7,009 nt of DNA from Tannerella sp. (GTDB lineage Bacteria; Bacteroidota; Bacteroidia; Bacteroidales; Tannerellaceae), in contig JAITPH010000232.1 in NCBI GenBank assembly GCA_031289515.1, positions 1 to 7,009 on the forward strand. Reading direction: 5' to 3'. The position numbers and the translations under genes were made by a program. The notes beneath the pieces are model-generated. The model was not told the DNA's origin, ran no database searches, and was given only the letters and a program-made list of their open reading frames with translations. This document shows positions 5,967-7,009 of this stretch, piece by piece (the stretch's first letter is position 1; each line of letters opens with the position of its first letter).

Positions 5967-7009
5967 ATGGAACAAAGGATCATAAAAAAGTTGCCTTACG
6001 GCACATCGAATTTCGAGAAACTTGTCACGGAGGATTACTACTTTGTCGACAAGACGCGGTATATCGAATATATTGAAAATGAACAGAATAACACCGTCTT
6101 TTTCACGCGACCGCGCAAGTTCGGCAAGAGCCTTTTCCTGTCGATGCTGTCGTATTACTACGACGTCCTTTTTGTGCCCAAGTTCGATACCCTGTTCGGA
6201 GACCTTTATATCGGCAAACATCCGACAAAGAAGAAAAACAGCTTCTTGGTAATAAAATTCAATTTTTCGGGCTTGGATACTTCCAACGAAGAGGACTTCA
6301 AAAAATCGTTTTCGAGCAATATCCGACAGGCTGTGCTGACTTTCATAGAAGACCATCGAAAAATGGATCCGATAATGTTTGATTTTCGTAAAGAGTGCAT
6401 GGAACAGACCGAAATCACAAATTACCTGAATGTAGCTTTTCGTGTGGCAAAGTTTTTCGAATACAAGCTGTATATCATCATAGACGAATACGACCATTTC
6501 GCAAACGACCTGATAGCAATGGGCAGTTCGCGGGGCGATGAAGTTTACCATAATATGATTCATGCAAACGGCGTTGTGCGCGACTTCTACGAGACTTTGA
6601 AATCGGGCAGCGAAACCGTTATCGACCGCATCCTGCTCACCGGCATTACCCCGATAATGCTTGACGACATGACGAGCGGCTTCAATATCGCCAACAATAT
6701 CTCTATCAAACCGAAATATAACGAGATACTCGGATTTACGCAGACGGAAGTCGATAAGATGATTGACGATTTGGGCTTGGACAGGTCGCTGATCAATGTT
6801 AATATGGAATATTTTTACAACGGTTACAAGTTTCATGACGAAGGCGAGCATCGGGTCTATAATTCTTCGATGGTTTTGTTCTACTTCACCCAGATACTGG
6901 AAAACAACAGTGCGCCCAGGTATCTTATCGACGACAACCTGAAGACCGACTACGGACGCCTGCGCCGCCTGATTCAAACGGACGAGAACAGGCAACAGTT
7001 AGTCGAAAT
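5967..7009 (+). CDS. AAA-ATPase-like protein (PF09820 type), 3' end outside window
   Basis: The frame is open from ATG 5967 to the window edge (347 complete codons, no stop), so the gene is cut off by the window, not broken. The product begins with the family signature: LPYGTSNFEKL (9-19), then YYFVDKTRYI (24-33). RPRKFGKSL (48-56) is the family's degenerate P-loop, with K54 and S55 as phosphate binders. LYIIIDEYDHF is the Walker B, with D173 and E174. LLTGITPIMLDD (about 223-234) followed by TSGFNIANNIS is another conserved block. Relatives are usually about 500-580 residues and end in a PD-(D/E)XK nuclease-like domain (PF08011), which would lie beyond 7009. Their biological role is not established; they are often multicopy in Bacteroidota and Clostridia. 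There is no signal peptide, so it should be cytoplasmic. It has its own promoter and is not part of the ATPase operon. Confidence 0.88.
   Translation, partial: MEQRIIKKLPYGTSNFEKLVTEDYYFVDKTRYIEYIENEQNNTVFFTRPRKFGKSLFLSMLSYYYDVLFVPKFDTLFGDLYIGKHPTKKKNSFLVIKFNFSGLDTSNEEDFKKSFSSNIRQAVLTFIEDHRKMDPIMFDFRKECMEQTEITNYLNVAFRVAKFFEYKLYIIIDEYDHFANDLIAMGSSRGDEVYHNMIHANGVVRDFYETLKSGSETVIDRILLTGITPIMLDDMTSGFNIANNISIKPKYNEILGFTQTEVDKMIDDLGLDRSLINVNMEYFYNGYKFHDEGEHRVYNSSMVLFYFTQILENNSAPRYLIDDNLKTDYGRLRRLIQTDENRQQLVE

Noticed and set aside
5940..6995. 351-codon open frame on the minus strand at the right end
   Set aside because: It is the mirror of the AAA-ATPase-like gene, whose + frame has a promoter, Walker motifs and the family N-terminus. 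The minus frame has no recognisable motif and covers the + strand promoter.

Overview
The window most likely comes from a member of the Bacteroidota, probably Bacteroidales. Three things point there. The V-type ATPase subunits read like those of Bacteroides relatives and follow the B-D-I-K order. Two sites match the phylum's TAnnTTTG -7 promoter box. Most starts have A-rich leaders rather than Shine-Dalgarno sequences. All real genes lie on the + strand. The species cannot be named from the sequence alone.

Positions 1-3248 hold the 3' part of a V-type (A/V-type) ATPase operon: the C-terminal end of subunit B, then complete subunits D (central stalk), I (membrane stator with the essential TM arginine) and K (a 4-TM duplicated proteolipid, the rotor ring). 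The genes are tightly packed: 5 nt between B and D, a 4-nt ATGA overlap between D and I, and 32 nt between I and K. No F subunit gene fits among them. K carries the Gln/Gln/Glu set, plus a hydroxyl residue, that binds Na+ in the Enterococcus hirae NtpK ring, so Na+ coupling is plausible.

Only 12 nt after K, positions 3261-5762 encode a secreted 833-residue GH2 glycoside hydrolase of the beta-galactosidase type. Both catalytic glutamates are present, followed by a DUF4982-like module and a C-terminal Ig-like domain. It sits like the last gene of the ATPase operon, but a TAnnTTTG box inside the end of the K gene could give it its own promoter.

Positions 5763-5966 are intergenic. They contain a small hairpin, repeat fragments, a striking 26-bp perfect palindrome (5819-5888), and a well-formed Bacteroidota promoter. 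That promoter drives a gene starting at 5967 that runs off the window end. It encodes an AAA-ATPase-like protein of the PF09820 type, whose relatives usually carry a C-terminal PD-(D/E)XK nuclease-like domain. This gene has no stop in the window, and the long open frame on the opposite strand is only its shadow. It is the least understood and most interesting protein here. I saw no tRNA, rRNA, CRISPR array or transposase.
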